From the NCBI RefSeq assembly GCF_963678635.1, contig NC_087062.1:3311556-3375555 (forward strand): 64,000 nucleotides of DNA. Direction: 5' to 3'. Below the pieces are notes generated by a model. The model saw only the letters and a program-made list of their open reading frames with translations, did not search any database and was not told the origin of the DNA. The DNA is from Symsagittifera roscoffensis. Taxonomy: Eukaryota; Xenacoelomorpha; Acoela; Convolutidae. Of the stretch, positions 30,526 to 42,368 are shown piece by piece (position 1 is the first letter of the stretch; each line of letters begins with the position of its first letter). The translations under genes were made by a program, and so were the position numbers.

Positions 30526-30892
30526 ATGTTTTCGCCAACATCTCCAAAGTCGAACGGATCCTGTAACTCTGTTCGAAGCAACAATTCCAATCGAGCTCGT
30601 CAGTCCTCCCAAGAACTAGTTAGCTCAGACTGGGAAGATATTTTGGCCATGATGGACCATAGATCAGAGACTCTGAGGTCGCAAGAGACCAAAAGTATGG
30701 CCTCCAAGGCTAAACTTCCGACGTCTAAAGGGAGTTCAAATCAGTGCTTCAATTTCGGAGCCCCCGATTTGAGTAAAAGGAGAAAGAAAACCAATAATAC
30801 GAGCAATGGTTTTACGTCTTCAACAGGTCTGCCGCCTTCCGCTTTCGCCCCCGTGTCCGACGACGAAGTCTCGGTTGCCGACGATTACGAAG
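30526..30892 (+). CDS. Four-exon host gene, exon 1 (Ser/Lys-rich protein)
   Basis: The gene model has exons 30526-30892, 31303-32911, 35594-35696 and 36532-36663, total 2,211 nt, giving 736 amino acids and a stop. All three introns are GT-AG (donors gtaaga, gttagt, gtaaaa; acceptors ctttttttag, gatgtttcag, attctttcag), and phases 1, 2 and 0 keep the frame open throughout. Exon 1 is Ser/Asn-rich with the segment SSDWEDILAMMDHRSETLRS and an acidic DDEVSVADDYE end. The protein is largely disordered and low-complexity, with conserved-looking C-terminal exons. I do not recognise it. The C-terminal 'LGP...K' pattern recalls ciliary JHY-type proteins only weakly. Confidence 0.75.
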
Positions 30893-31302
30893 GTAAGAGT
30901 CCAAAGAAACAAATCAAAGCCCCAGCTTTTGCGCGGATGTGAATATATTTTTTATTTAGTATTTTGCTCCCCTCGGTTTAAATAAGTATCGGCGCCAGGG
31001 GTGCCTTCAGAAAAACTTAAAGAATTATCAGCCAAAGATAGATGTCGTAAAATAGCTCCAAAGTGGGGACCCTGTTCAGGCTCAAACTTTTTTTTATTAT
31101 TATTTTTTTTAAAACTGAAGTAAAATATGCAACCCATCCCCCCTTTTCGCCCGTAAATCCACTACTGTTCTTTCCGTTTGAAATGATTTCATGCCAGGAT
31201 AAAAAAATATATTGACAGAAAAAAGCATAAAAGATAATTTGAAAACTGAGAGACGGTTTTAATGAAAACTGTTTCTTATAAATTGCATCGAAACTTTTTT
31301 AG

Positions 31303-32911
31303 GCTACAGCGAGTACGGAAGCTCCAGATTATCAAACAAATTGAAGTCATCTGCAAAATCCATCGAGTCACCGGTCAGTGACAAATTACCCCAACCAAAT
31401 TTCACCCCAAACCACAGCAGTATTCCTTCCACAGCTTCGACCAAAACATCGCAAATTGCACTAAGACCAAATAAAACTAACGGAGAACCAATATTAACGT
31501 CAAGAACTTCCAAGAACCAAAAAGAATCAGAAAATTTACCTACAAACGAAGACACCTCCAAAGATAGATTCTCTAAAGAAACGAACGCGAAAACTAGCAA
31601 AGTAAAACCAAATGCTGGCTTGAATTACCCAAAAAATAACAACCCAAGAAATGCGAGAAATGATACAAAATCTAACAACAACGTTGAATTGAGATCAATT
31701 AACCATAATTTGGAAAATAAATTATTTACAAAAACAAATTTTGAAGCGCACGAAAAAGCCGAATGTTCGGAGCCAAATTCTCCCAAAAAGTCCAACTACC
31801 AAAACAACGAACGACAATCTATCGAAACATCTCGGAAAGAGCAAACAAATCGACGTGTGAAACGCATTAAACGTACTAAACCTTCGATTAAGAAAGAAAT
31901 TGACCAAAAATCAGAGGATGAATTAAAGCAAGAAGAAAATGAGTTGGAAAACGTATTTAGAGAGGTGGAAGTTACTTTAATAAGTTTGTCACCTGAAGAA
32001 AAAACTAGACTTGTATCACCGCACCCGAAGTCACCGAATTTCACCCACACTGATATCCGAAGTCCGAAACTTTCGGGGTTCCGACCAGCCGAGAAAGAAA
32101 AAACACCAGCTTGGAAAGTGAACGAGAGGCTAGCTCAATCTCAAGTGATTTATGACCGATACGAGCCGATGTCTTCAAACTCGCATTACGAATCAGAACC
32201 GAATAGCCGACGGTTGAGCGAAGCGGTAGCGAGTGAGTTTTCCAACCAATTTTCTTCCGAAAACAGCGCATCGGAAGATCTGATTAAAGTCAACATTACT
32301 AAACCTTCAGTTAGTATATTCTCAAAAGTCAACCAAAATTACAATCAACCCCAATCTCAAAATTATAAAACTCTAAAATACTCCAAAAAGAATTTATCCC
32401 AGAGTTTAGACTTTTCATCTCAAGAGGATTTAAACCGAATGGTGTATCTCCGAAAGCATTATTACGACAATCAATACGACTACGATTCGGGAACTTCGAC
32501 TATGAACTCGGCTCCAATTTCAGCGAACGATTCAAATTGGAGTCACCGACAGAACGACTTGTCATCTTCTCGAAGCTCAAGTATTTGGAGCAAATACGAC
32601 GACATTCAAGATCGAAACGTGGCGGTTTACTCGCACGTTTTGAGGAAGTATGGAGACATTATGGAGCTGGAGTCGCCAAGAGTATCCCATGTCCAGAAAA
32701 ACAAAATGGACCCGGCGAGGAAAATTCTGGGTCAGAAATCGTACGCCCTGGACCACGCTAAGAGGGTTTTGGTGAGGTTGAAACAAGCGACAGGTCAAGA
32801 CTTTGAGTTGCTTCACGAGAAAGAGATAGAAGACGAATTAATATCGGGAGTGGAACCGCCCAAAAAGTTGCCTCCCTTGGGACTAGTTGATCCTATCGAG
32901 ATCGAAGTCAG
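31303..32911 (+). CDS. Host gene, exon 2
   Basis: This long exon encodes a Ser/Asn/Lys-rich disordered region, a basic patch (RRVKRIKRTKPSIKKEID), an acidic helix-like patch (EENELENVFREVEV), many SP/SPK sites, and a more ordered end (HAKRVLVRLKQATGQDFELL, then KKLPPLGLVDPIEIEV). GC content and codon use rise in the last 500 bp, consistent with constraint there. Confidence 0.8.
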
Positions 32912-35593
32912 GTTAGTTAAAGTTTCGAGGATTATTATGCCTTTCGTGTTCTGATTTTCGAATATGATCAAGAATGTTTTTTTTGTCAGAATTTCTGACC
33001 ATCTAATTGAAATAGTTTTTTATCATTTTGAATCTATCAATGACCTCAGTTGAAAATGAGAAAAGAATTTTTTTGTGAATTGAAGTCCGGTAGTTGGATT
33101 TTATTGAATTTTCAGTGACTATGCTACTTTAGAGTTCAATTCAAACTCGTATCTTTACAAGAAGACAATTTCCGGTCTCAGGCTAAGAATACTGAAATGG
33201 CGCAAAAAACTTGACTTATTTTTAATTTCGGTAGCCGGTTATAGTGTTCAGAATTATCAGCTGAACAAAACGGCTATCTGCTGATCCAGTTTTCTGAACT
33301 CGAGTTCAGTTCATCAAAAAAAAATTTGAATAGAATTAAATCCATATATTTTTTCACCTAATCGAAAACTGAAACTTTTTTAAAAACCAATAATTTGTTT
33401 TGTCTTTTCGACCTTCTCCGAAATTTTTCAACTGTCTGCTGACTCTTTTTTGAACTTTGACACAGTGAGGAATAGATACTCGGCTTTCCTTAATACTTTT
33501 TTTCTATCTATATTAGGAAAGAGAAAGAATTTTGACTTTTATGAGGCTTCCTCGCCGAAAATGAGAGCCCTCAGAACTTCAAGAATGTGGTCAAATGAGT
33601 AAACTGTTTTGACCAATTCAGGCCATGGCGAAGAAATATGGCTGAGGGTGTTTTTGAACGCGTTTTGTGTAGCTCAAAAAACACTCCGGCGGGAAGGATT
33701 AAACTGCTGTTTTGTTTCACAAACCGATCTTAACCCGGTTTAAAGGTTATTTTAATCTGGCGATGATTAGGATTCCAAAAAACCTAAAAATTCTTCTCGA
33801 TGTCGAAAATACTGGTCTGAACCAGTGGCTTCTTAGATTAGTTTCGAGAAAAATTTTACAGACCCATTTATTGTAACTAAATTTAGTTAGCTTATTACAA
33901 GAGTTTGAATAGTGCCAATTCCCCTCGCTTCAAAAAAAAACAAAAAAAAGTTCGTGTAAACGCTTAGATTGTTTTTAGAAAAAAAAATTCACAAAAATAA
34001 TTTAGTTCAAATATTTTGTGCTATTTGCACAGCAACCAGCAATCTTTGTTTATGTTTGAAATTTTTTTGAAACGAAATTTTTGCATTTTGAAGGTATTTT
34101 TGATTTTTTGGCAAACTTTCAATAGCTGAAATTAAGCTCGAATAATAACTTACTCATAATCTTAACACTATTAAAAAACGTTGTGTTCACATCCGATTTC
34201 ATAAAAAGAATTAAATTGGCGGTATATTCCTAAAAATACATGCTCGGTACGCGCCTACCAATTTAAGAAATGTGATTTTCCAAGCAATTTTGCTCAAAAT
34301 TAATATATTTATAAAAAAAGTTATAATGGTAGCTTAAATCGCGAGAAAATTGATTTCAAATTATAAAATCAGTGGACATCAACCGATGTCTAATTAAGAT
34401 TTTTGTTTTTGCAGGAACTTTTTTTTTACCGGAGCAAAATTGCTCTTTTAAATTTTTTTTTTGCCTGACAAAAAAGAGGAAAACATCTTCAACATGCTTT
34501 TTATCGCCATCTTAGAAAAATAATAAAGAATTGAATTTGATGTTGCCTGCTCTTTTAAACGAAGAGGCGTCTAGAAACTAAAGAATGTGACCAAATTAGT
34601 TAATTGTTCCTAGACCACTTCACGAAATGAGAAAGAATTCTAAGAATGATAAAGAATTTTTAGAATGAATGATAAAGAAGTTTTTCAAATGCATTTTGGT
34701 TGCCTCAAAAACTTTATAGTTGGTAAAAAGCGGTGATCGATGATATTACTCCCCTATATGTTGTTTGTGATTTGATTCTAAAAAAGCGAAAAATGAACTG
34801 TTTTCAATCTAAGTTCTGGTTTCTAATCAGTTCGTAATATAATCTTAATCTGGTTTTCAAACCAATTTTTTTTCTTGATAGTTAATTTTAGTAAATTAGC
34901 AGCTGGGTTGTTTGATAGCAACCCTCTCCTCCTCCCCCAAGCAAACGTTTTTATAATTTTTTTTCTCGTCTTCGCATTCTTTTTTCAAAGACAGTTTTTG
35001 TCGGAAAGTTTTGTGTTACTTGACAGCAACCAGCTATCTTTTTATTATATTGTAATTTCTTTTTCACAACTTTTTGTAACAAATAGTCTCATTACTTCGC
35101 ACCTTTACTCGCTCATTTCTAATTTTTCAATATTTTTTGGGCAAATGAACACGCTTATTTTTCTAACTGGTTTTTACGCAGATGATTGAGAGTTTATGCA
35201 ACACTTTTTGTACACATAGTTCGGCTTAAAAGTATGATAAAAACGGGTTTTGAGTGTTTTTGAGATTCTTGAACTATAATTTAAAGGAGATTTACCTGCG
35301 TTTACAAAAATTGTTTTCGTCTTATTCTTATTTCAAACGTTTTTGTAGCAAATTTTTGGCTTTAAATTTTTCTATTTTTGGTTGTTGCGGTTTCAGACAC
35401 ACCTGTTAAGTTGTTTAATAACAAATGAATCGCAAATGATGCGCTGCTCTGCTTTGTTCTTGCGCGATGATTGAATTCAACGATGGGCTTCGGATCACAA
35501 AGCTGAGTTTCTAACCGTGACATCTTTTTGAACCTGTTCTGAGCTGAACTGTTTTGCGTGGTGTTCATGAAAGAGTGTTTGATGATGTTTCAG
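32912..35593. other. Host gene, intron 2 (2.7 kb)
   Basis: GT...AG intron with AT-rich sequence. It contains two diverged copies of an older repeat ('gaatgtggtcaaatgagtaa...' near 33585 and 'gaatgtgaccaaattagtta...' near 34583) and two copies of a 'gtgctatttgcacagcaaccagc' type word (near 34018 and 35012) that recurs near 42098 and 52140. No gene inside. Confidence 0.6.
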
Positions 35594-35696
35594 ATCATTC
35601 TACAAACCGCGAACCATGAAAGAGTTCAGAACACTGCCAAAGTTCCAGAACTTGACATTAGGGCCGCAATCCACCGAAGCACAACAACGTGAAAAG
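35594..35696 (+). CDS. Host gene, exon 3
   Basis: A 103-nt exon between a clean acceptor (gatgtttcag) and donor (gtaaaa), encoding SFYKPRTMKEFRTLPKFQNL then TLGPQSTEAQQREK. It completes an Arg codon split by intron 2. Confidence 0.8.
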
Positions 35697-36531
35697 GTAA
35701 AAAGAACAATGTGAACAATTTCCCCCTTTAATAAGCCAATTAAGCGATTACAAAGACCAAAAGAGGGTTTAGGGGGGTTCCCTCCTCAAGGATTCGACCC
35801 ACTGTCAGCTTAAAGTCTCCCCCTTTGGTACTATTTTCAAAAAGTGCCTAAAAACGCGTTTGTTGGTCTGTTTTTTCCAAAAACTTGCCTGCGAAAAAAG
35901 GTCAAAATGGGGTTTTTCTAGTGGTTTGGAAGAGCTCAGAAGATAAATTTGGGCGAGCTACAAAAATTTCAAAAGGTTGACAAAATATTCGAAATTTTTT
36001 TGAAAACCCGCCTCCCTCTCGAGAAAACACTGAATGCACCGCTTACCAAGACCCCAACGGCAAATTCAATCTGAGAAAGAATTTAGATTGTTCAATTGGT
36101 CCGATGTAATTATTGCTATACGAAAAGTTTTGAATACAAAACTCTTTATTTAATCTTCACCTCTGGAATTTGATTTTTTGGGAAAACTTTGAAGACATGG
36201 TATCAAACTCAAGTTTTCAGGAGGCGCGGATGGTCGATTTTCAATGGCGAGATATAAAAAAAATTTCGACCAAATTTTTAGTTTGATCAATTTATTTTTC
36301 CAATTTATTTTACATTAATGAGATTAAAAAGAGCCAAAAAATATCGTATACCGGAAGCACGTTTTTCATAACGGTAACTGAAAAAACAACGGGGGGAGGG
36401 GTCAAAAGTTAACAGAAAATTTGATTTGTCAGCCATCTTTTGTTACGTTCTGCAATTTTAAAAATTTTTTATGTAGTTCAAAGACGTATGTTGAATTAAC
36501 TTTCAGAGCTGAGTTTAATTAATTCTTTCAG

Positions 36532-36663
36532 GTTCTAAAAATGGAGAAGTTGAGGCACTTGGACCAGATCATCCAGGAGAGGAATCGGAAACTTCTTTCG
36601 AACAAGAGAGACAAGTCTAATGAGTCAACTAACAAACTACAAATAAGGGCTGCTACAAACTGA
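36532..36663 (+). CDS. Host gene, terminal exon 4
   Basis: 43 codons and a TGA, starting in phase 0 after attctttcag. It encodes a charged helix (KMEKLRHLDQIIQERNRKLL), coiled-coil-like, continuous with the end of exon 3. Confidence 0.8.
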   Translation, partial: VLKMEKLRHLDQIIQERNRKLLSNKRDKSNESTNKLQIRAATN

Positions 36664-36824
36664 TTCTAAAACTTAAGAATCGTCACTCTATGTCAATTTG
36701 AACAGCTTATGAAAAGAGTTTTAAAAATGAAACTAAATGATATTATGGATTATTAAACTAAACAATTTTAACCATTCCTTTATTCGAAAGTTATTAATTT
36801 TGAGAAAAAGGAGAGTCAAAAATG

Positions 36825-36830
36825 AATAAA
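36825..36830 (+). terminator. Candidate polyadenylation signal of the host gene
   Basis: AATAAA 162 bp after the stop codon of exon 4. An upstream AT-rich 3' UTR is visible. The exact cleavage site cannot be seen. Confidence 0.5.
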
Positions 36831-37565
36831 TGGAAAGGATTTATTGCATAAGTACCATCGAAGGGGACCATTATGCTTGCAAGGTCATAACTAGATTTGC
36901 TGCCAATTTTAACTCAGAAGTAAAGCGGAGCTTCATATCGCTTGCGATAGAACAAAAACCACCCTAAAAGTCCTTCGTTTGGAAATATTTTACGACACCC
37001 ATTTTTGGTCGACTGACCATAAACTTTTCTAAGGGTGCATCTGGCGTGAGTACATATAATTTTGAAGGTGAAGCGCGCCAAAAAAACCTGCCAAAAAGTG
37101 ACCAAAAAATGCGTTTTTGGCCTGTTTGTAGACTTGTTTTTGTCGGCTAAATAAAGTTAGGATATGTTTTCGGAGAGCTCGAATAATAAACTTGGTCAAA
37201 CTAAAACTCAATTTTTTTGAGTTTGAATCTGGATCTTGTTTTTGCTGTTTTTAGAAAGCAAACGCATCCTTTCAAATTTCCTCTTCATTGTCTTAATCAT
37301 GCAAATAGATGCGTAATTATAATTATGAACATTCATATTGTTAAATACAAAACGTTTTTCTTCATGTCCTCATCATGACAATCCAAAATATTTAACTAAA
37401 TTTTTGTATCTGAAAACGGAAACGGGACGCGGAGGGGGTTGGTTGGGCTCGTTTATACCGTCTCTCGTATAAATGATGTATGTTTATTGACGGATCATGT
37501 TATTTAACATGAACAATACAAGACCAAACTGTGCACTGGATAGGCGCACAATTTTGTGTCTGTAT

Positions 37566-37882
37566 CAGTGGCGTAGGCAGAAATTTTTGTGGAAGGGGGC
37601 GGTTTTTCGAAAACAGATTTTAAAATTTTGTCGACCTTTTTTTAGGTCGACTAATTTGATTTTCCGAGATCTCCGGAAATACCCTATTTTGTCAAAAATC
37701 TTTGCGAATTATCGCGTTTTTTGGCGCGCGCTCCCCCCTCAAATTAAGTTATATTGGCGCCGGCCAAAAATGGATCTCATAAAAATATACAAAATGGATG
37801 ACCCTTTGGAAAAGTTTGACAACGAGAATTGAGAGAAGTACGATCGCCCCACCCCCCTCCCCCTCCCCTCAGTACGCTACTG
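37566..37882. mobile_element. hAT-like MITE (317 bp) with 8-bp target duplication
   Basis: It begins CAGTGGCGTAGGCAG and ends with the inverse of CAGTAGCGTACTGAG. Flanks GTCTGTAT (37558-37565) and CTCTGTAT (37883-37890) differ at one base. CAGTGGCGTA-type ends and 8-bp duplications are typical of hAT elements. A paralogous repeat at 42304-42368 carries the same flanks uninterrupted, which proves the insertion boundaries. No transposase; non-autonomous. Confidence 0.85.
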
Positions 37883-37890
37883 CTCTGTAT

Positions 37891-39380
37891 GTTCCTGGAT
37901 TCCAGAGACAAGTCTTTAAACATGTTCCAAAATGTAAGTGGACTCCACTTACAAAAAGTTCGTGGATTCCGCGTACAAATACCTAGGACCTAAAATTTAT
38001 CAGCACGTTTGTTTTGTTGCGGATTCTACAAAGTTGCATAACTTTGGAGCAATTTTGAGCGCTACTGTGTTTTAATTATTTGTTTGTAGAATTCAAAACA
38101 GCAAAGAATATCAAAGAAAAGTGGCAATATTGCGGATTCCGCGACAAATATTATTTTAGCTTATTGTGGAATCCGCTTACAATGCACAGAACGCACAGTT
38201 TGGCCGCGCAATGAAAATCTACAAAGCTGATTTTGAAAAGAACACGATCAAACAAAAGTGTTGCTTTTTATAAGTAACTCCACTTTGGCTCAAAAATGGC
38301 TTGAAATTTTAACTTTTTCTACGAGTACTGTAGAGTGTGAAAAATTATAGTATGATTTTTTTGCATCTCAGTCTGACTACCCTAAAGAAAAAAGTGGCGG
38401 TCAAGTGAAACATCATTTAGTAGCCCTCATTCGGATTTTAAGGTTTTTAAAGAGCTTAGGGGCCCTGATTTTGAGTTTAGCAAATAGCAAAGAGGATAGA
38501 CGAAATATAATTCTATTTCTTAAGTTTTGAGAACTTTTCGAAAACTTTTCAAAACAGACTTTTCCAAATTTCAGATTAGCTTTTAAAATCATACAAGTAG
38601 TCCGAGAATTTTGCGTACAGCTGCGGATTTAAGGGACAAGACACGTTGCCCTTTTAGATAATTAACCCATTGTTATTAGGTATTATTTCGAGCCAAAAAA
38701 TTCATTCGAGCCAAAAAATTTTTCTACACAGCTTATGGCGCCTATATAAACAGCTTCCGATTTTCTTCCAACATTGCAGTTTTTCTATTTGCTTAATACG
38801 CTTGGTTTTGATTATAGCTAAAGCCGAAATTTTGTTTAGAAGATCCGAGAAATTTCAGAATATTTACTTTATTCGCCATACAAAATAACATTGCATTAAG
38901 ATATTGTCAGAATAGTTTTTAGTTAGAATAGTTTTTCTGTGGTTAATGCCAAGTTGTTGGCAAAATCGGTGATCTTGAGCAGTTTAATCGGTCAAAAACT
39001 ATTGGTTTTTAGATTAATCAGTTTTTCGAAAACCATTTTCACGTGTGGGTGAAAAACTATTGGATTTTAGGTTAATCAGTTTCTCGAAAACCATTTTCAC
39101 GTGTATATATCAGTAATAAGATGAAATGTGACGTGCAGTTTTAGGTTAATTAACTTCGTTCAGATTCGTTGACCGAAAAGATATTGCCAACAATTTGACA
39201 TTAACTATGTATTGAAATGCTATTGAGGCAACAGTTAAAGTTTACAACCCGTTTCCTCTTCAATCCAAAGGTAAACAGTTTTGTATCGCGAAATGTTATC
39301 CACGAGTTTTTGCCACATCTTGAAAATTGTACTTTTCAGCATGAATCAAAGTAACCTCCAGAAACTTCCCTTAATCTTAT
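37891..39380. other. Host repeat-rich intergenic sequence
   Basis: Contains scattered 'gtggattccgc(g/t)tacaa' words (37965-38180) and a tandem pair near 39010-39110 ('tttttagattaatcagttt...ccattttcacgtgt' twice). No gene is supported. Confidence 0.5.
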
Positions 39381-39429
39381 TCGTTGAAGCTTGAAGGCAA
39401 AGCTCTCTCTTGTGGTTCGAGAAAGCCCG

Positions 39430-39660
39430 GGTCGAGATCCCGCTCAAAAACCGCTCAAGATATGGGCGGTTTGAGCGGTTTTCCAGCAAGATTTGAGCGG
39501 TTTGGGCGGTTTTTTGGAAAAACCGCTCAAACCGCCCAAATCTTGCTTAAAAAACCGCTCAAAAACCGCTCATTTCTTGCGGTGATTTTGAATGGTTTTC
39601 AAGCAAGATTTGAGCGGTTTTTAAGCGGTTTTTGAGCGGTCTTATAAAGAAAACCGATTA
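39430..39660. repeat. Hairpin-forming GCGGTTTGAGCGG repeat
   Basis: The segment 39486-39514 and 39518-39546 forms a near-perfect inverted repeat of about 29-bp arms (gcaagatttgagcgg...) around a 3-base loop. More AGCGGTTT words, direct and inverted, follow to 39640, and the same word reappears at 41040-41075. It looks like a foldback element. Confidence 0.7.
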
Positions 39661-39716
39661 AAACCAACAAAAAGGCCTGGAAAGGTAATGTGACGCTAAG
39701 ATGCAGTTGAAATACT

Positions 39717-40620
39717 ACCCGGGTTCACCTCCATTAACCGGAAATGCTTATCTTACATTTCCCCACACCGAAAATGCTTATCTTACAATTTCCTACATCA
39801 AATGTATGGAAAAATGCTAATCATACAATTTTCATACAATTTCAAAAAACCATTGAAAAAAAATTTAATATAATTTCTTCGGCTATTTGAACCAAATAAA
39901 ACGGTCTGATAATGAAAAATAACTACGTTTATTTTTTTGGAAACAAATGGTTATCCTACAATTTCCATATATGAAAATTGTATGATAACCATTTTTTCAT
40001 GAAAAGCAAGATTTTCAGACAATTGTTAAGACTTGTTTATAAACAAATTTAATTTATTTAAGAACACTTTTGCTCAATTTAGAGCACATTGCTCATCAAA
40101 AACGAAAATTTAGTTTGAAGCTAATAAAATGGTTATCATACAATTTTCATATATATGAAAATTGTATGATAACCTTTTTTTGTCATAAAAAACAAGATGT
40201 TCAGAAACATGTTAAAACTTGTTTTTAATCAAATTTAAAGTAATTAAGAGTGCTTTTGCTCAACTTAAAGCACCTTGCCCATCAAAAACGAGGTTTTAAA
40301 ACCAGATTTTTTGCTCAGTTTTACTCGTCAAAAATTGGTAGTTTACGACGAGTCAAACTGAGATCTCGAATGTCGGAGCCACACAGTTCGTCTTTTCAGA
40401 GAAAGACCCGGGGTAGGGTTAGCGTAAGGGTTAAGGGTAGGGTTTCTTAAGAAGTATAATTTCACGATGGTTGGAAAACAGAATTGAATTGAAAAAAAAA
40501 ACCAAATTTCTAGATTTTTTAAACAATTTTCTGAGTCTATGAAACTCTAAGAAATTGTACGATAAGCATTTTTTTCATACATGGAAATTGTAGGATAATC
40601 ATTTTTGGTCAACCCGGGTA
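39717..40620. mobile_element. MITE-like element with CCCGGGTT ends, family 1
   Basis: The left end ACCCGGGTTCACC and right end GGTCAACCCGGGTA are inverse of each other. The interior is built of repeats of words such as 'atgcttatcttacaattt' and 'gaaaattgtatgataacc', direct and inverted. It sits inside the hairpin repeat (39430-39660 and 41030-41110). Non-coding. Confidence 0.6.
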
Positions 40621-40744
40621 TCTACAATTTAAAAAAAGTGCTTAACCGTTCTCAACTCAAGCAAGATTTTTTTCGATGTCTTGATCAAAAGCAATGTGAG
40701 CGACTTTTTTCAAATGCTCGAGCGAAATAACCACTGGAAAATGT

Positions 40745-40990
40745 GTAAGTATGTGTATGTATGTATGTATGTATGTTTGTATGTATGCATGTTTCAATGT
40801 AAGTATGTTTGTATCTATGTATGTATGTATGTATGTATGTATGTATGTATGTATGTATGTATGTATGTATGTATGTATGTATGTATGTATGTATGTATGT
40901 ATGTATGTATGTATGTATGTATGTATGTATGTATGTATGTATGTATGTATTTATGTATGTATGTATGTGTGTATAGATGTATGTACGTAT
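40745..40990 (+). repeat. (ATGT)n microsatellite
   Basis: About 250 bp of tandem GTAT/ATGT units with a few interruptions at both edges. It creates long open frames (Met-Tyr-Val-Cys repeats) on both strands that are artefacts of the period. Confidence 0.98.
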
Positions 40991-41110
40991 CTTTGTATAT
41001 ATCTATGAGCGACTTTCTTATATATAAAAAAACGATCAAAAAACCGCTCAAGATTTGAGCGGTTTGAGCGGTTTGAGCGGTTTTTTTAAGACAATTACGC
41101 TCAAAATCTT

Positions 41111-42301
41111 GCTTCTAAATGAGTGATTCTTTAAAGTGAGTTTGGGAACTCAGCCAGGGTGTAGAATATGATATTCTAGGCTTACCTAAGAAGTTCTTGG
41201 CCACATTCTAGGAACGTCTAACGATTTTGATTGGTTAGAAGTTTTCCAGCGTTCGGTCCCCCCGTCGTGACAATGCGACCGAAACATACTGTGCTGGAAA
41301 AAAAAAACAATTTTATCACATGGTATTTTGTTTGGGGATCCCATCTTACGTTGCAGTTTTTTTGCTTCAAGTCTTCATTAATCTGAGCAAGTCTTTTTGT
41401 TGCTGGGTTTTGAGCCTTCGATTCTTTAAGTCGGGAGTAAGTTTAAATCATTGTCGCAGGGAATAGCTTTTGTGATTCCGATACACCAGATGCTTTTCCT
41501 CACAGATTTCTGGGACCAATATTTCACCAATCCTGTGTGCTTTCCGAGAAGGCGTTTGATATCGAAATCGAAAAGCAATAGTTTATCGATTGATTTGACG
41601 AACCGCACCTGTTTTGCTTAGGCGTTTTTGTCTTTTGATACATACGACGAAAATAGTTTACAATCTGCAACCTTTTGGAAGACGGCCCCAATTCAATAGT
41701 TTTGACAATTTATGTTGCGTTAGCGCCCATTATCATGCTAGCAATTGGCTTTTTGTTCTGACCATTGAAAATGGGGAGGAATTTTGTATTCGGGTGTTTT
41801 AGTTTTTTTGCTTTCTGTTTTCCACGCATTTTCAGGTACCACAAATAATGATCGGACTGGGTTACTCAAAGTTTTCAAAAAAAATTCAAATTTTGTTTTT
41901 ATTTTTTTTAAAAGTTTTCTAGTCCTTTTTGTATAAATTTTTTTTCTCCCATTTGTCTATGTTACTATGACTGCCTGTTATGCCTAATTTATGTTTTTAC
42001 GTCCGATCCTTTTATCGGACCAAGCAGAAAAAAACTACACTAATTTGGAATAAAAACTTTCCAAGCCGTAGTTTTCAAAAAACTATGGTCGGAACACTCT
42101 GTGCTACTTGCACTGTAACCGGTTATCCTTGTTTTAAGATGGATCCACCTTGCCCCATCGACCCCTCCTGATATGCATCACATTTTACAACAGTCTTTTC
42201 AATGCTTTCAAAATCAGTTGGTGGCTTCCGGTCATACACCTACACGTATTTCAAGTTTTTTGTTTTTCATCATTAATTTACATTTTTTGGTTGTCATTAC
42301 G
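41111..42301. other. Host intergenic sequence, no supported gene
   Basis: Short open frames only. Includes the dispersed 'gtgctacttgcactgtaacc' word near 42100. Confidence 0.5.
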
Positions 42302-42368
42302 AGGCACTGGATGGGCGCACAATTTAGTGTCTGTATGTTCCTGGATTCCAGAGACAAGTCTTTAAACT
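42302..42368 (+). repeat. Paralogous empty site of the hAT-like MITE
   Basis: The sequence from 'gcactggatgggcgcaca' through 'cctggattccagagacaag' matches 37532-37565 joined to 37891-37925, without the 317-bp element. The surrounding repeat family also has 'gcggactccgcttacaa' (near 42440), related to the 'ggattccgc' words near 37960-38170. Confidence 0.8.

Noticed and set aside
40681-41058. Long open frames of repeated Met-Tyr-Val-Cys (plus) and His-Thr-Tyr-Ile (minus)
   Set aside because: They are translations of an (ATGT)n microsatellite; a 4-bp period yields open frames on both strands without coding meaning.
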